From an uncultured Granulosicoccaceae bacterium (GTDB taxonomy: Bacteria; Pseudomonadota; Gammaproteobacteria; Granulosicoccales; Granulosicoccaceae), in assembly GCA_937923745.1 (NCBI GenBank), contig CALDUO010000049.1:1-47933 (forward strand): a DNA stretch of 47,933 nucleotides, given 5' to 3'. Positions within the stretch are counted from its first letter, which is position 1; every line of letters begins with the position of its first letter. The notes under the pieces were generated by a model. The model saw only the letters and a list, made by a program, of their open reading frames with translations, made no database searches and was not told where the DNA came from. A program made the position numbers and the translations under genes. This document shows positions 16,313-23,998 of the stretch, piece after piece.

Positions 16313-17899
16313 CTAATGAGCCTTTGCGATATTACCGTCTGAGTTCATTGAGTCTGACACTGATGGCGCTGTATTGGCGGCACGGCTTTGCCATGCCCGC
16401 GCACAGAAGAGCGCTTTGGTCGCATCGACCAGCACCTGCAACGATCGTTTCCAGTCACGCGTGCTACTGAATACCGTATCTGATATCAACCGTTCTTCCA
16501 GTGCGGCGTCTGCACCCAGCACCAGCTGAGTCGGGCCGAGCAATCCGGAAGGCACTGTGTCACACACCCGTTGCCAGCGTTCGTCACGCCCCACTAATTC
16601 TGCAGGCTGATACAGTGACACCCCCACCAACCGTATACGACCGGTCACGACCGATAGAAGTCGTGGTAAGTTATCAAGCACCGGCACCCCGGTGACAAAC
16701 TGATAGGCTCTAAACGGTGATTTCGCATCGGTGCCAGTCTGACGCGCATTCCCCTGCAGCACCACTGATGTACAGGGTTTACCACGTGTTCGTTTCAGTG
16801 ACAGCACAACCGCAACCGGCCACAAGGGTAACGAAGCCAACAACAGCGCAAGACCACCAAGACTGTGCACCAACCCACCCAAATGCACATCGTAAAAACT
16901 ATGCCCCAGATCGGCAAGCAGGAAGTTGTCAGAGAGTTCAAGCACGATATTGCTGTCAACTCTGATTAGCAGGTTTTTCCACACGATAGAATTACGGATA
17001 TTCAGATACTCGCCAACATAGGTGTTGTCCAGAATGACCGAGTCTGTAATTGACGTATGCCGGTCCACCACAACCCGGTCGCTGATGACCACAGTACCGC
17101 TCAGCGATGCGCGCGAATTGACTTGCGAGTGCTGCCCTGCGACCACACTACCGTACTTGATGCTGCGCGGTGACACACTGGTGTACTGCCCGGTTATGAG
17201 CCCCAGCGCGCGCTGCCGACCCCGAAAGGTCAGATGCTGACAACCACCGGCAACCAGCACCATATTCGCTGCATGGTAGCCCTGCAGTGTAGTCACATCC
17301 AACACCTTCACGTCACCCAAAGGGTGGGAGTGCGTAATTGGCTGAACATCACTGGCTTGCATGTCCTCAGCTACGTGACGTTCTGCGGCCTGATGTTCGG
17401 TCACTCCTGGTTCACTGATCAGCGTGAATGGTTTTAACGCGTACAAACCGGTATGGCCAGACTCACACTGCGCCACTGTCTTTGCTGCATCATACGCCAA
17501 CGTTTGTCGATAAAAATCACTGACAGAGAAATCGCGTATCTTCGCGCAGTCAAGCACCAGCACCGGTTTACCACTGTTTGCCCACACCCTCCGTATCAGC
17601 TCGTCGCCATCGGCAAACCCTGACCGGGTAATCACCTCCAACTGTATACCCCATCGTGTGCCTTCACCCACAAACTGCTTTAACTCTGCCACGAACGGCG
17701 CTGCTATGACCGTGACTTTGGCAGGGTTCAGCGCGGCAACCGATTCGATAACGTGCTCAATAATCTTTTTGCCACCGATTGTCAGCAGTGGCAGGCAGGT
17801 TATGTCGGACAGCGGCTTTAAACCCTCACCATCCTGATCAGCAATAATAATGACGTCGGGTATCTCGTTATCTGACAACGGCATTGGTTGGTTGTCCAT
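16313..17899 (-). CDS. Multi-module protein: degenerate nucleotidyltransferase, left-handed beta-helix, degenerate sugar transferase
   Basis: 528 aa. Residues ~14-200 align with sugar-phosphate nucleotidyltransferases, but the GGxGTRLxP signature reads ADQDGEGLKPLS and the following PKPLLP reads CLPLLT, so key residues are missing. Residues ~225-330 show hexapeptide-like repeats of a left-handed beta-helix (SGTVVISDRVVV, TSITDSVILDN, GEYLNIRNSIVW). A hydrophobic segment (345-368) follows, then a C-terminal region resembling bacterial sugar transferases (PGT), with VLDNLPRLLSVVTG where active enzymes have the IDELPQL type; Asp is kept but Glu is Asn, and PRP reads VSL. It is probably a non-catalytic or altered-function membrane protein of polysaccharide assembly. 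It starts 2 nt after the upstream gene's stop, so the two are co-translated. Confidence 0.65.
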   Translation of the reverse strand: MDNQPMPLSDNEIPDVIIIADQDGEGLKPLSDITCLPLLTIGGKKIIEHVIESVAALNPAKVTVIAAPFVAELKQFVGEGTRWGIQLEVITRSGFADGDELIRRVWANSGKPVLVLDCAKIRDFSVSDFYRQTLAYDAAKTVAQCESGHTGLYALKPFTLISEPGVTEHQAAERHVAEDMQASDVQPITHSHPLGDVKVLDVTTLQGYHAANMVLVAGGCQHLTFRGRQRALGLITGQYTSVSPRSIKYGSVVAGQHSQVNSRASLSGTVVISDRVVVDRHTSITDSVILDNTYVGEYLNIRNSIVWKNLLIRVDSNIVLELSDNFLLADLGHSFYDVHLGGLVHSLGGLALLLASLPLWPVAVVLSLKRTRGKPCTSVVLQGNARQTGTDAKSPFRAYQFVTGVPVLDNLPRLLSVVTGRIRLVGVSLYQPAELVGRDERWQRVCDTVPSGLLGPTQLVLGADAALEERLISDTVFSSTRDWKRSLQVLVDATKALFCARAWQSRAANTAPSVSDSMNSDGNIAKAH

Positions 17900-17901
17900 C
17901 G

Positions 17902-20037
17902 TTAATAGGCTCCTTTGCCCATCAGTACCGCAGGAATGGTTTTCAGTAGAATTTTGATATCCTGAAAAAAGCTCTGCGACTCTATATATTCAACATCCAA
18001 CTGTACCTGTTGATCAAACGGTATCTCAGAACGCCCGGACACCTGCCAGATACACGTGATGCCCGGCACAACCTCCAACCGACGCCGATCTTCAATGCTG
18101 TATTCATTCACTTCAGACGGTAATGGCGGGCGCGGTCCTACCAACGACATATCACCGCACAATACATTGAGCAATTGCGGTAACTCGTCAATGGAATACT
18201 TACGAATAAATGATCCGACGCGCGTGATTCTGGGATCTGATTTCATCTTAAAAATCACCCCGCCCGCCATTTCGTTGGTTTTCAGAAGCTCGGCTTTTCG
18301 TGCCTCCGCATCGACATACATGGATCGAAACTTATACATTTTGAAAAATGCACCCCAGCGTCCAACACGCTGTTGGCTGAAAAATACAGGACCGGGTGAT
18401 TCCAGTTTGATCGCGGCGACTACGACAAGACAGACCGGTGACAACAGCAAAAGCGCCACAGACGCACCGACGATATCGGTCAGGCGTTTGCAGACATAGG
18501 TCAGCTTAACCAGTACATTCCACGCCAGATGCCTGAGTCGGTATCGGATGCCAAACGTTTTTCGTGCGCCTTCGCCCTTGGCAAATCGGCGAACGACACG
18601 AGACACAGAATTATTCCGCGCTTGTCTGAACACCCGAAATAAAAACACCGGATTTCCAAGAATGTACCGACGCCACATACGCGATGGCTCCTGCATCAGA
18701 CGCCAAACCCACTCCAGCCCAACATCTTGCATCCACCGTGGTGATCTTGCTATGCGTCCTGAATAAAAATCAAGCAAGCCGCCTACACCCATCTGTACAT
18801 GCGGTGCCAAACGATCATGATGCCGGTCGATCCATTGCTCTTGCTTGGGCACACCAAATGCGACCAGTAAAATATCGGCACCTGACGCATTGATATCGTC
18901 GATCACACCGTCTTCTTCATCAGCTTGAAAAAAACCGTCGCGGGTTCCTTTGAATTCAAGACCGGGATAGCGATCAACCATGGTTGCAGCGGCAGCCTCG
19001 GCAACACCGGGTTGACCACCCAGTAAATAGATCGACCACTGGTTTTTTACGCAATGCTCACACAATAGCGGGAACAGATCCGTACCGTTCACATTCGCTT
19101 TCATCTGAACACCCAGCATACGACTCCCGATGAGTAACCCGATGCCATCGGGCAACACAAAACCCTGTTCTTCCAGGATGCGATTGTACTCGGGGTTGAT
19201 AGTCGCTTCGTTAAGACACGCAGGATTAACAAATGCAACACGCGTTTTAGCACGGGTATTAATAGCCGTGCCAATGCGCTCCAACGCACCCTGCATGGTT
19301 GTGTTCAACACGTTCACGCCCAAAATCGTAAACTGATCCGGACGAGACAATGCACCGTCAGCAGACAATTGCCGGGCAACGACGTAGCGCGCCATTATAC
19401 CGAGAGATTCTGCCAGAGTATGATCAGGATACGCAGCAGGTGTCACCACCTGTTGATAATCGGTGCCGGTCATTCGCCTGAGTTGATGCACCGATATCAG
19501 ACCCGGCTTAACTCGATACAGCCCATGGTTCGGGTTATGGCGGGTTGAATCACGCAACAACACAGAAGGTCCGACAAACGATAAATCACCGGCAATAATA
19601 TTCAGCAACATGGCAAGCCGTCTACCGCGCCACGTACCGGCAAAGCGGTATAGCTCAAAGCTTCTGGCATCTGCCGAATCTGCGATGCGCGTTGCGCGCC
19701 TACATGGCGCTAACGCCGTCTGCCGGTCAAATACCCGCCCGGTTTGCGCGCGGGCCACTGCGGCTCGCAGTACGATAATGGGTAGCGCAGCCAGCACAAT
19801 CAGGGCAGCAATGACTCGATCTGCAATCGCCCGTGCCCGGTTATGTTCTGGCAACGGCGCAACCCTGTCTGATGTTTCCTGAACACCACGGTTATCATTT
19901 GGTTTATAAAAATGTTCAGCATTGGCAGGCTGCCCGTCAACAATGACGACAGACTCAATCAGCCTCTGCTGTCCGGTTGCCACAACACTGACACTATTGC
20001 CCGTGTCGTGCTCTACTGCCACTTTTTGAATATTCAT
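17902..20037 (-). CDS. Triple-module sugar transferase: degenerate PGT, WecG/TagA GT26, canonical PGT
   Basis: 711 aa. Residues ~62-200: a PGT-like module (AGDLSFVGP, GLYRVKPGLISV) in which the catalytic Asp-Glu is replaced by Arg-Arg (GRRLAMLLN) and PRP by PSV. Residues ~235-460: WecG/TagA/CpsF glycosyltransferase (GT26), with FVNPACLNEA, VLPDGIGLLIGSRMLG, NGTDLFPLL, YLLGGQPGV and VAFGVPKQEQW. Residues ~510-711: an intact polyprenyl-phosphate sugar-1-phosphate transferase with a hydrophobic segment, KMYKFRSM, IDELPQLLNVLCGD, SLVGPRPPLP and PGITCIWQVSGR. The C-terminal module would load the first sugar-phosphate onto undecaprenyl phosphate and the GT26 module could add the next sugar, so one polypeptide may perform the first two steps of repeat-unit synthesis at the inner membrane. 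Confidence 0.82.
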   Translation of the reverse strand: MNIQKVAVEHDTGNSVSVVATGQQRLIESVVIVDGQPANAEHFYKPNDNRGVQETSDRVAPLPEHNRARAIADRVIAALIVLAALPIIVLRAAVARAQTGRVFDRQTALAPCRRATRIADSADARSFELYRFAGTWRGRRLAMLLNIIAGDLSFVGPSVLLRDSTRHNPNHGLYRVKPGLISVHQLRRMTGTDYQQVVTPAAYPDHTLAESLGIMARYVVARQLSADGALSRPDQFTILGVNVLNTTMQGALERIGTAINTRAKTRVAFVNPACLNEATINPEYNRILEEQGFVLPDGIGLLIGSRMLGVQMKANVNGTDLFPLLCEHCVKNQWSIYLLGGQPGVAEAAAATMVDRYPGLEFKGTRDGFFQADEEDGVIDDINASGADILLVAFGVPKQEQWIDRHHDRLAPHVQMGVGGLLDFYSGRIARSPRWMQDVGLEWVWRLMQEPSRMWRRYILGNPVFLFRVFRQARNNSVSRVVRRFAKGEGARKTFGIRYRLRHLAWNVLVKLTYVCKRLTDIVGASVALLLLSPVCLVVVAAIKLESPGPVFFSQQRVGRWGAFFKMYKFRSMYVDAEARKAELLKTNEMAGGVIFKMKSDPRITRVGSFIRKYSIDELPQLLNVLCGDMSLVGPRPPLPSEVNEYSIEDRRRLEVVPGITCIWQVSGRSEIPFDQQVQLDVEYIESQSFFQDIKILLKTIPAVLMGKGAY

Positions 20038-20120
20038 GTTAGCCTGTCTGTTCCATCAACACAGTCACTTTCGTCAGTCGCTCGCTATCACTACCTTGTT
20101 GAATCAGTTCGTCCATGACT

Positions 20121-20969
20121 TTAGCGATAACCGTAACGGTTTATATACCGGCTTAACGTGAGCTTTACCAAGAGCTTTTGCAACAATCCAAGCCGCCCTT
20201 TTTTCGCCCGCGCAAACCCTTCTGGCTCTACCACCTTATGGCCATTTTTGATCGCGAATTCTCCGTATTTTTTCAGCTCAAATTCGGTATTAAGCATGGT
20301 GTGTCGAACCGCATCAGAGCTATCGAGACCAACAAAATCCAGCACTTGCCGAAGCACTGTCTCGGTCTCTTTTTTAAGGTCTTCATACCGAATCAACAGT
20401 ATTGTCTCAGGATTGGCCAACGCATAATCGCGTGTGCCTTTACTGACAAAATAGCTGTATTGGCGAATCGCTTTGATGATATTGCCCGGCGCCCAGTTAC
20501 TGCCCCAGGACGCCGAGGCACTTAACATAGATTCGATGACATCAGCCGGGCTGCGGATCATATAGATAATTTTGGCGTCAGGAAGAATACGACTGATATG
20601 GTCCATGTTACGAATATGATCAGGTGTTTTCTCCAAAAATATCGGGTAACGATGATATTCATCTGCCCGCGACAACACGGAGTGCACCACGCCTTCCAGC
20701 ATGGTTAAAAACTCAACTTCCGTTTGGTAGGCTGGTAATCCGATACCACCACGACCATCCTGAAACGACAGCATATGATCCCAAGATTCGACCATCGGAC
20801 CCAAAAAATGATTAAACAAATGTGACTCTTGCGCTGTCCCTATATCCGGGTGATTGCCCAGCAGTGACTGCAACCACGTTGTGCCACTGCGTGGCGGTCC
20901 CACCAAAAACAGAAGCTGAGGTTTGTCTTTGCGTGAGTGCGTTGTTTTTCTGCCGTTACTATCAGTCAT
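20121..20969 (-). CDS. Sulfotransferase of the polysaccharide operon
   Basis: 282 aa from the ATG at 20969, chosen because it falls just after the upstream gene's stop (20972); the frame can be extended to 21041 but that would overlap the GT2 gene by 70 bp. PAPS-binding P-loop LFLVGPPRSGTTWLQSLL, then EKTPDHI and the 3'-phosphate region PDAKIIYMIRSPADVIESML. A cytosolic PAPS-dependent sulfotransferase family member. Its place between glycosyltransferase and sugar-transferase genes suggests that it sulfates a sugar of the repeat unit on its lipid carrier before flipping; this is inference from context. Confidence 0.85.
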   Translation of the reverse strand: MTDSNGRKTTHSRKDKPQLLFLVGPPRSGTTWLQSLLGNHPDIGTAQESHLFNHFLGPMVESWDHMLSFQDGRGGIGLPAYQTEVEFLTMLEGVVHSVLSRADEYHRYPIFLEKTPDHIRNMDHISRILPDAKIIYMIRSPADVIESMLSASASWGSNWAPGNIIKAIRQYSYFVSKGTRDYALANPETILLIRYEDLKKETETVLRQVLDFVGLDSSDAVRHTMLNTEFELKKYGEFAIKNGHKVVEPEGFARAKKGRLGLLQKLLVKLTLSRYINRYGYR

Positions 20970-20971
20970 AA

Positions 20972-22024
20972 CTACTGCCTGCTCGTAACCGGCGACGGGC
21001 TGACTATCTCTGCGGCATTGATGCGCAACCGCTGTATCCACCCCGTCATTTTCACAGCCGCAGGCTCAATCAGACTGTACACCGGTGTCGGCAACACAAA
21101 GAGCAGATACGCAGCACCCAGCGTGACCAGAGTACGAGCCGGCTCTCTGATGAGTATTTGTGGCTTACAGGCAATAGACTGGTGGCACATCGACACCGCC
21201 ATCTTGCCGTCTTTCAGACGAATGGCCTGTCGTGCCAGATAACGCAACTGAAATGCGCGTGCCAGACCGCCCCACTGTTGAATCAGCTCAGGTGCATAAC
21301 CGCGCGTTTTTTCAACGACGGCCTCCCAGGTGGCCAATTGCTTGGGAATGTTGGCAGACAGGCCGCCACCATTGAGCCGATAGAGCGTCAACGGCTCAGA
21401 CAGTCCCGCTATTTTCCAGTCGGTAGTGACCGCGATTCGAATCCAGCATTCAATATCTTCGGACTGACGAAATTGATCATCGAAATAGAATTTTTCGATG
21501 TCGCCATAGAGGTTATCCTCAAACGCTATCTCGTCGAACACCGCGCGTCGCACTACCGGTGCAGACCCGTTACCAATGGGGTTTCGGCACAAGTAATATC
21601 CGGGATCAACCGGATCCAGCGATGGCATCTGATACGCATTGAGTGGCGTGCCATGCTCATCGATAAACGCAGAGCGCGAGAAGCTGATACCCACATCGGG
21701 GTTATTGTCGAGGTGTTTCACATGCAGTGAGAGCTTGTCAGGCGCCCAGAGATCATCGGAGTCGAGCAGTGCGATATAGTCGCCTGTTGCTTCACGAATA
21801 CCCGTATTACGCGCACCTGCCAACCCGCGGTTCTCGCTATGTTGCACAATACGCAGCCGTGAATCATCGAACGCTCGACAGATGTTGATACTGTTATCCG
21901 GTGACAGATCGTCGACAACTATTAGTTCAAATTCGGTGAACGTTTGTGCTAACACTGACTCTATGGCAGCACCCACAAACCGCTCGACACCATAGACGGG
22001 CATGACTACCGAGACCTTTGGCAT
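20972..22024 (-). CDS. Family 2 glycosyltransferase (polysaccharide operon)
   Basis: 350 aa. The GT-A domain in the first ~230 residues: SVVMPVYGVERFV, VVDDLSPDNS, LLDSDDLWAPDK (DxD-type metal site), and SEDIECWIRIA. A C-terminal helical extension has a hydrophobic segment near residues 300-325 (TLGAAYLLFVLPTPVYSL), which may peripherally anchor it in the inner membrane. It adds one sugar to the lipid-linked repeat unit; sugar unknown. It lies between the flippase (2-nt gap) and the sulfotransferase, clearly in one leftward operon. Confidence 0.87.
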   Translation of the reverse strand: MPKVSVVMPVYGVERFVGAAIESVLAQTFTEFELIVVDDLSPDNSINICRAFDDSRLRIVQHSENRGLAGARNTGIREATGDYIALLDSDDLWAPDKLSLHVKHLDNNPDVGISFSRSAFIDEHGTPLNAYQMPSLDPVDPGYYLCRNPIGNGSAPVVRRAVFDEIAFEDNLYGDIEKFYFDDQFRQSEDIECWIRIAVTTDWKIAGLSEPLTLYRLNGGGLSANIPKQLATWEAVVEKTRGYAPELIQQWGGLARAFQLRYLARQAIRLKDGKMAVSMCHQSIACKPQILIREPARTLVTLGAAYLLFVLPTPVYSLIEPAAVKMTGWIQRLRINAAEIVSPSPVTSRQ

Positions 22025-22026
22025 TT

Positions 22027-23319
22027 CTACACTCCTTTGTAGACCACATCATCTTCACTGAAAACTTCAGCATCGATTTTGGGTTTGATCTGAATAAAAT
22101 AATAAACAGGCACCATAAACACCTGCACCAACAACACGGCTGCAGCGACACCTACAATACCGAAGCTCAGTCCAAGCCCTATCGCAGACACAAACACAAG
22201 CGTAAACAAACAATGCCACTGTAGGTCATCCTGCGGACGACCAATGGCTCGTAAAAATTGTGACCCCGCCTCAGAGAAAGCGATGGGAATACCCGAAAGA
22301 CACACGAGCATCAGTATGGGCACAGCACCATCTTCCACCCAACGAGCGCCAAAGACCCACGGCACATAAATGGGTGCCAGTGCTGCCTGCGCCAGTATTA
22401 GCGGACACATAGACAGCGCAAGCGCTTTGAGACCAAACCGAAACCGCTTTTTGAGCTGCTCTTTGTCATCGGTTGCGCACAGGTAAGGAAACAACGCGTT
22501 ATTCATACCATTGATCAGACCGCGTGTGATACCAAGACCCGCGTTATAGGCAAAATAGTAGATACCCAGCGATGTCACACCCAAAAAATAACCGACGAGT
22601 ATGTAGTCGATATTGGCACGAAACGCACCCAATAGATCAACGCCCAAAACACGTTTGGTATAGGTCAGAATATCGCCTGCAGCCGAAAACGTTGGTCGGG
22701 ATGGGGCTTTCCATGTCACCGCTTTTCGGTGGGTCATTATCCACAGCGGTATCACCAGCACCTTGGGTAATACCAATGCCCACATACCAAAACCTGCCAG
22801 CGCGAACAACACGGTCAATACGCCATCGCCTATCGCTTGTCGCACTTCCGAGCGTGCGACGACATTGAGCCTGTTAGCCCGAATATTCAAAGCGGCATGC
22901 ACCATGGCGGTCGGTAACATGAGATACGACAATGCCAATACACAAACGGGCAGAATCAGGGCATCGTTGTCGTACCAGAGCGCCATTGGAAACGCAATCA
23001 GACACTGAACCACAAAGAGCGTACCGCCAATTCCCCAATTGAGGTAATAGGCCGTATTGGCAATAGTCGAGAGTTCTTTCTCTGTTGCCTGAACAATTCG
23101 GCTGGCCGTACCTGCACGTGCAAACACGTGCGCAAACTCATTTACCACCAACACGATAGCCGCAAGACCATAGTGCTCAGGCGTCAGGATACGGGCGACA
23201 ACAATGGTCGACAGGAGTCGGGAAATTCGAGTAAGGAACTGAGCCATACCCAACCAGCTCATATTCGTGAGTAGTTGGTTGCCGAGTAACCTCTGCATCA
23301 AACGAGAAGCCATTTTCAT
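22027..23319 (-). CDS. Wzx-like polysaccharide flippase (MOP superfamily)
   Basis: 430 aa of mostly hydrophobic sequence with about 12 predicted membrane helices. The N-terminal pattern LTNMSWLGMAQFLTRISRLL and VVARILTPEHYGLAAIV is typical of the polysaccharide-transport (PST) branch of the MOP family, as is DYILVGYFLGVTSLGIYYFAYN. It would move undecaprenyl-linked repeat units across the inner membrane. It is the first gene of the leftward arm, divergent from the STAS-export operon across a 305-bp control region. Substrate specificity (for example for sulfated units) cannot be judged. Confidence 0.88.
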   Translation of the reverse strand: MKMASRLMQRLLGNQLLTNMSWLGMAQFLTRISRLLSTIVVARILTPEHYGLAAIVLVVNEFAHVFARAGTASRIVQATEKELSTIANTAYYLNWGIGGTLFVVQCLIAFPMALWYDNDALILPVCVLALSYLMLPTAMVHAALNIRANRLNVVARSEVRQAIGDGVLTVLFALAGFGMWALVLPKVLVIPLWIMTHRKAVTWKAPSRPTFSAAGDILTYTKRVLGVDLLGAFRANIDYILVGYFLGVTSLGIYYFAYNAGLGITRGLINGMNNALFPYLCATDDKEQLKKRFRFGLKALALSMCPLILAQAALAPIYVPWVFGARWVEDGAVPILMLVCLSGIPIAFSEAGSQFLRAIGRPQDDLQWHCLFTLVFVSAIGLGLSFGIVGVAAAVLLVQVFMVPVYYFIQIKPKIDAEVFSEDDVVYKGV

Positions 23320-23624
23320 CCCTGAAAGTAGTGAAGCGGTTCAACCTTTGCCTGTCATCAATGCTTCGAGGTGACCGACACTGAACCGGCGCAGCCCGGA
23401 ATAAACCCGCTAGCGCCCCCATACTTCGGCTGCGTTCCGGTTTTTTTAAATGAATTGCCATCAAAGTATGAATTGACCTACAGGAACAGGGGTCACCCGT
23501 CGCTAAAAGAGCAGAGGCAAATCGACCCGCAAAACCGGGCACCGTTTACGGGCCACGCTTTTTTGCCTTATAGCACTCACTGTCACCGGGGTTGTGACAG
23601 ATTTATCAATTTGGATGGATTCAA
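23320..23624. other. Divergent control region between the two polysaccharide operons
   Basis: 305 bp without a credible gene. It should hold the promoters of both arms. A clear sigma70 pair was not found in either direction. It contains an attenuator-like set of alternative stems (23388-23447) and, nearer the STAS gene, a region framed by GGCAAA (23516-23521) and TTTGCC (23562-23567) with inner GC-rich stems such as CCCG / CGGG. Confidence 0.6.
23388..23447 (+). promoter_or_regulatory. Attenuator-like alternative stems ending in a T tract
   Basis: Three pairings compete: GGCGC (23388-23392) with GCGCC (23413-23417); CGCAGCC (23390-23396) with GGCTGCG (23428-23434); CCGGAA (23396-23401) with TTCCGG (23435-23440), which is immediately followed by seven T. 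The arms overlap, so only one can form at a time. Orientation suits the rightward STAS-export operon. No known riboswitch consensus was recognised. Confidence 0.4.
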
Positions 23625-23963
23625 ATGTTAACGATCAGGCACACCACCACTCACGGCGTAGATTTTATTTCCCTGTCTGGCCGACTGGGCTCGGCCGACG
23701 TCTCCCGCGCCACCGATCATATTCAGCAGGTACTTGAGGGCGGCAGCACCTTAATTACCTTTGACATGCAAGAACTTGAATTCATTGATTCAAGTGGTCT
23801 CTCCGTCCTTGTGTCGACACTCAAAAAAACCAGACGCAACGGTGGCAACGTCGTCCTTGCGAATGTGAATGATCGCATTATGGCACTGCTCGAACTCACA
23901 AGGCTCCACGAAATTTTTGATATCTACGACAACGAGCAGGTTGTTCTGGCGCGCTTTGGCTAA
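23625..23963 (+). CDS. STAS-domain anti-anti-sigma factor (SypA-like)
   Basis: 112 aa, the standard length of single-domain STAS antagonists (SpoIIAA, RsbV, SypA). The phosphorylation motif FIDSSGLSVLVSTLK is present, with the serine pair expected to be the kinase target; VVLANVNDRIMALLELTRL and FDIYDN complete the fold. A GGATGG ribosome site precedes the ATG. As the first gene of the export operon its position equals that of sypA in the Vibrio fischeri syp locus, where the unphosphorylated STAS protein promotes biofilm polysaccharide production. Its kinase and phosphatase are probably the proteins encoded at 15198 and 13854, about 8 kb away on the other side of the leftward operon. Confidence 0.9.
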   Translation: MLTIRHTTTHGVDFISLSGRLGSADVSRATDHIQQVLEGGSTLITFDMQELEFIDSSGLSVLVSTLKKTRRNGGNVVLANVNDRIMALLELTRLHEIFDIYDNEQVVLARFG

Positions 23964-23998
23964 CGCCTGACTCACCGCCACCACCGGAAACTACCATC

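Noticed and set aside
20970-21041. Longer N-terminus for the sulfotransferase in the polysaccharide operon
   Set aside because: It would overlap the upstream glycosyltransferase gene by 70 bp; the ATG at 20969, just past that gene's stop, fits the operon spacing better.
21158-21730. 190-codon plus-strand frame
   Set aside because: Antisense to the GT2 gene of the polysaccharide operon, which has clear catalytic motifs.
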